Source: Daphnia pulex
Taxonomy: Eukaryota > Arthropoda > Branchiopoda > Diplostraca > Daphniidae
Assembly (NCBI RefSeq): GCF_021134715.1
Contig: NC_060017.1
Coordinates: forward strand, 1-64,000
Length of the DNA: 64,000 nt
Reading direction: 5' to 3'
Positions 60,701 through 64,000 of this stretch are shown piece after piece; position 1 is the first letter of the stretch, and each line of letters opens with the position of its first letter. The notes beneath the pieces are model-generated. The model ran no database searches. It had not been told where the DNA came from and worked only from the letters and a program-made list of their open reading frames with translations. Both the position numbers and the translations under genes were made by a program.

Positions 60701-60930
60701 CCAGGGCGTCATAAACGTGGTGGACATAAAGATGCTGGCTCGCTGCGTGAAGGGGGATCTGAAAATATCCATTAGTGGCATCGAAGCTGCTGTAGAACTT
60801 TGCTTCAGTGTCGATTTCCGCCACCGCGTCCCTCGGCCTGCGGGTCGATGGGGGTGGGACGGAGAACATGACTATTGAAAGACTCCCGTTTCCCGACCTG
60901 TTGCCCGAAAGGCTTGACCGCGTGATCAAT
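57720..60930 (-). pseudogene. gypsy pol remains: RT, RNase H, integrase
   Basis: RT motifs: FYSSFDATNGYFQIPL (about 60820), PWGRYKFLCASMGL in a second frame (about 60690), and [20 protein letters not shown] (about 60597), where the usual Y-x-D-D is VVDD. The RT thumb/RNase H linker runs through [18 protein letters not shown] and [20 protein letters not shown]. RNase H-like text continues as [17 protein letters not shown] and FTLIIDHQALVSIL (about 59955). The integrase has the H2C2 finger (HTAHQDIAHTKPRAQ...CQTCQE), DVSTDLF, LQSDGGPQF and NGHAEAAVSAIKELV, so D, D and E are all visible. A tail block with LWRNRRFLRPI lies near 57960. Confidence 0.83.
59195..59770. repeat. Insertion of about 570 bp inside the gypsy pol
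   Basis: On the minus strand the pol text stops near 59790 (just after the CACGCGATTCCGGACGCGC block) and resumes near 59185 (VADPVSDGDAFAGDLVSS). The sequence between is AT-rich, non-coding and unlike pol. It contains AATAAA at 59702-59707 and ends in a 10-11 C run near 59745, so it could be a solo LTR or another short element. Neither exact ends nor target duplication could be fixed by eye. Confidence 0.5.
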
Positions 60931-63900
60931 ACTTTCGGCCGACAGGTATAAGGTCTGGGTACGAAGTCCTCATGCGGTTTTAGCTATTATGGCCGTTACA
61001 ATCGTTCTGGGACTTACTGTGTGATAGGATGTGATGGGGGGTAGGTGCGTCTGCATATATCCGGCGTAGCTGGATTTAGTAGACATCTTGTCTTCTAATT
61101 GAAGACCCTCAGTTCTGGTTTGCGAATGTATCTTTCGATTTGTTTCTTTGGTGGTTAATTTAATTTTGTTTTGTAGGTGGGAGAAAAGGGAATGGTTTTT
61201 AGTTTTTTCTGGAGTTTTAATTTGTTGTCTAGCAATGCTTGAGGGGGTGCTTGCTGGTGGGAGGGATGGGAGTGGATCAGCGATTGAAAATTCTTTCGTT
61301 GGTCAGTCGCGTGGTCGCCCTCGTAAAGAGAGGCGACTCACGTATATTGCTGCGTCGTTTGTTGTTGTGGTTCCGTTATTTCTTCGGTAAAGTGATTGCC
61401 TGGCTGGATTTCCAACTTGGATTATTTCTAGTGGTCGCTCGTATTTTTTTGTGCAAGTAATTGATTCTTGTGTTGTCGAGATTCTTCCTTGTGACTGTTT
61501 GTCCAGCTGTCGTTGGATTTCTGACTTGGATTTAGTTGTGGACGCTGACAACCTTGTTGATTAACGTGGAGTGTCGATTCTTGGAGTTTAGTGCGTAGGG
61601 CTGATACTGGAGCTGGTTGATTGATGATGGGCCTTCTTTTTGAGTTTGGGTTTTTTTAATTCTTCTGATTTGAGGAATTTGGCGGGTTTCGATTGCCCGC
61701 TGATTTGCCATGGAAGAGGCACGATAGAATTTTGTTTTGGTCCCCGATGGCTTTGATTGTTTGTTTGGGTAATTTACTCGGTACTTTTCAAATTTTTTAA
61801 AGCAAAAAGTGAGTGTATGGAATTCCAGCCGGTGTAGTTGGAGTCTGTTGCCACACCACGCAAGTTACGGAACGGAAAATACAAAAAACACAGCAAGTTT
61901 TTCGAGCCAATGTATTCCGGGACGTGCTGCCAGTTGCCAGCCAACGGCAATGAACACGATGACAAAAACACGGGATGAATCGTCGGGGGCACAAAATGTC
62001 CTCCGGACCACGCGACTGACGGAAAGAGTTGGAAAGTATCCAGCAAAGACGTACGGTAAAGCCGGACTTAATGACGGTCTCACGGCCAGGATCAAAATGG
62101 GCCAACACGGGGGGTGACAAAAGCGCTGTTTTCACCACCTCGAACGAACGTTCCTGGTCTTCTGTCCATTCGTACGCGTTTCGGGTGCTCAAAAGAGGGC
62201 GGAGGGGTCCTTTTGCAGCCGCAACTTCCGTTGAAAAATCCGAAAGCTGCTCCACCAACTCTAAAATGGACCGGTGCTCCGTAATACTGGTGGGTCGGGG
62301 GAATTTGGCGATGGCCTGTAATTTGCTGGGGTCTACTGTTACCCCACCATGCTGAATTTCATAGCCAGCCCACACCAGCTTCTTTTGAGCGATCTTAAAC
62401 TTGTCCACGTTGAGAGTGATTTTCGCTGCACGCGCGGCCTGTAAAATCGCGCACACGCCCTCGACATGCAACGGGAATGACCGGTTGAAACGTAGGATGT
62501 CATCCACCACTCTGACCATGTTTTGAAGTGTGCCAAAGGCGCAGCGTCTGCCCGCCGATTATATTCATCGCCCGACGAACAGAGGCCCATTGAGGCACAC
62601 AGGAACTTATAACGTCCCCAGGGCGTCATAAACGTGGTGGACATAAAGATGCTGGCTCGCTGCGTGAAGGGGGATCTGAAAATATCCATTAGTGGCATCG
62701 AAGCTGCTGTAGAACTTTGCTTCAGTGTCGATTTCCGCCACCGCGTCCCTCGGCCTGCGGGTCGATGGGGGTGGGACGGAGAACATGACTATTGAAAGAC
62801 TCCCGTTTCCCGACCTGTTGCCCGAAAGGCTTGACCGCGTGATCAATACTTTCGGCCGACAGGTATAAGGTCTGGGTACGAAGTCCTCATGCGGTTTTAG
62901 CTATTATGGCCGTTACAATCGTTCTGGGACTTACTGTGTGATAGGATGTGATGGGGGGTAGGTGCGTCTGCATATATCCGGCGTAGCTGGATTTAGTAGA
63001 CATCTTGTCTTCTAATTGAAGACCCTCAGTTCTGGTTTGCGAATGTATCTTTCGATTTGTTTCTTTGGTGGTTAATTTAATTTTGTTTTGTAGGTGGGAG
63101 AAAAGGGAATGGTTTTTAGTTTTTTCTGGAGTTTTAATTTGTTGTCTAGCAATGCTTGAGGGGGTGCTTGCTGGTGGGAGGGATGGGAGTGGATCAGCGA
63201 TTGAAAATTCTTTCGTTGGTCAGTCGCGTGGTCGCCCTCGTAAAGAGAGGCGACTCACGTATATTGCTGCGTCGTTTGTTGTTGTGGTTCCGTTATTTCT
63301 TCGGTAAAGTGATTGCCTGGCTGGATTTCCAACTTGGATTATTTCTAGTGGTCGCTCGTATTTTTTTGTGCAAGTAATTGATTCTTGTGTTGTCGAGATT
63401 CTTCCTTGTGACTGTTTGTCCAGCTGTCGTTGGATTTCTGACTTGGATTTAGTTGTGGACGCTGACAACCTTGTTGATTAACGTGGAGTGTCGATTCTTG
63501 GAGTTTAGTGCGTAGGGCTGATACTGGAGCTGGTTGATTGATGATGGGCCTTCTTTTTGAGTTTGGGTTTTTTTAATTCTTCTGATTTGAGGAATTTGGC
63601 GGGTTTCGATTGCCCGCTGATTTGCCATGGAAGAGGCACGATAGAATTTTGTTTTGGTCCCCGATGGCTTTGATTGTTTGTTTGGGTAATTTACTCGGTA
63701 CTTTTCAAATTTTTTAAAGCAAAAAGTGAGTGTATGGAATTCCAGCCGGTGTAGTTGGAGTCTGTTGCCACACCACGCAAGTTACGGAACGGAAAATACA
63801 AAAAACACAGCAAGTTTTTCGAGCCAATGTATTCCGGGACGTGCTGCCAGTTGCCAGCCAACGGCAATGAACACGATGACAAAAACACGGGATGAATCGT

Positions 63901-63984
63901 CGGGGGCACAAAATGTCCTCCGGACCACGCGACTGACGGAAAGAGTTGGAAAGTATCCAGCAAAGACGTACGGTAAAGCCAGAC
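60151..63984. repeat. Tandem duplication, two 1917-bp units
   Basis: Unit 1 is 60151-62067 and unit 2 is 62068 to about 63984; every landmark recurs exactly 1917 bp later. The copies are almost identical; differences seen are A/G in the GACAAAAACGCTG block (near 60206 against 62123) and G/A near 62064 against 63981. Each unit carries the gypsy RT segment plus its upstream gag-side sequence. The first unit continues into the rest of pol; the second ends by joining RT to unit-1 upstream sequence. Confidence 0.95.
61150..61720 (-). pseudogene. gypsy gag-side reading frame (unit 1; repeated at about 63067-63637)
   Basis: On the minus strand a frame opens at the ATG near 61710 (MANQRAIETRQIPQIRRI) and runs through STTKSKSEIQRQLDKQSQGR and RRNNGTTTTNDAA toward the RT segment. 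It is Gln/Lys/Thr-rich, as retroelement gag N-termini can be, but no zinc knuckle or protease is seen before the RT block, so the middle of gag-pol appears deleted. Function inferred from position only. Confidence 0.4.
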
Positions 63985-64000
63985 GGAAGACAGTAAAGCC

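Larger units (their letters stand above)
57690..62067 (-). mobile_element. Ty3/gypsy LTR retrotransposon, broken
   Basis: Minus-strand order is RT, RNase H, integrase, which is the gypsy order. The element runs from a gag-like start (about 61710 downward) through RT (60930-60420), RNase H-type region (about 60420-59790), integrase (about 59150-58250) and a C-terminal tail to about 57720. Many frameshifts and stops and one about 570-bp insertion show that it is dead. The upstream 1917 bp is repeated in tandem to 63984. LTR boundaries were not located. Confidence 0.85.

Noticed and set aside
61797-62519. 240-codon minus-strand frame taken as a new gene
   Set aside because: It is a chimera made by the junction of the two 1917-bp units; no evidence of expression.

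Overview
This is animal nuclear DNA from a small, intron-rich, AT-leaning genome. Every multi-exon gene has GT-AG introns, many of them about 55-70 bp, with both strands packed tightly and 5' and 3' ends close together. The gene content (Cdk5 activator p35, FDXR, canopy, a gustatory receptor, somatomedin-B class B GPCRs) and the transposon families suggest an arthropod, most likely a cladoceran such as Daphnia. That assignment is inference from gene style, not from a diagnostic marker.

Layout. 1-8.7 kb is a transposon block: a decayed Ty1/copia element (about 980-5796) whose coding region is cut by five short intron-like segments, followed by a 5'-truncated RNase H-bearing LINE (5801-8295) with a TTTGA-repeat tail. 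9.9-12.7 kb holds three copies of a repeat family in opposite orientations around a broken NOL11 gene fragment. RER1 lies at 13.2-14.1 kb, a 634-bp foldback hairpin at 14.96-15.6 kb, the Cdk5 activator p35 at 16.8-18.0 kb, and LRRFIP (minus strand, two alternative last exons) at 19.4-22.0 kb. A MITE-like element with GCGAAA-rich terminal inverted repeats and a 9-bp target duplication occupies 23.7-24.7 kb.

24.8-37.1 kb is the dense housekeeping core: FDXR (+) tail-to-tail with canopy (-), canopy head-to-head with sphingosine kinase (+), sphingosine kinase tail-to-tail with fructose-1,6-bisphosphatase (-), FBPase head-to-head with an unrecognised 456-aa gene (+), and that gene tail-to-tail with a SERHL/kraken-type hydrolase (-). 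40.8-50.9 kb holds two tandem paralogous GPCRs with somatomedin-B-like N-termini, separated by a tRNA-Thr(AGT) gene. 51.2-52.9 kb is a six-exon gustatory receptor (-).

54-56.7 kb is a decayed multi-exon gene with a 1142-bp hAT element (8-bp TSD) in one of its introns. 57.7-64 kb is a broken Ty3/gypsy element whose upstream part is present as a near-perfect 1917-bp tandem duplication reaching the end of the window.

The most unusual items are the intron-bearing copia element, the two SMB GPCR paralogues, the paired alternative last exons of LRRFIP, and the recent tandem duplication in the gypsy element. Exon boundaries were placed by hand from splice signals, reading phase and remembered family similarity. 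No alignment or database search was run.
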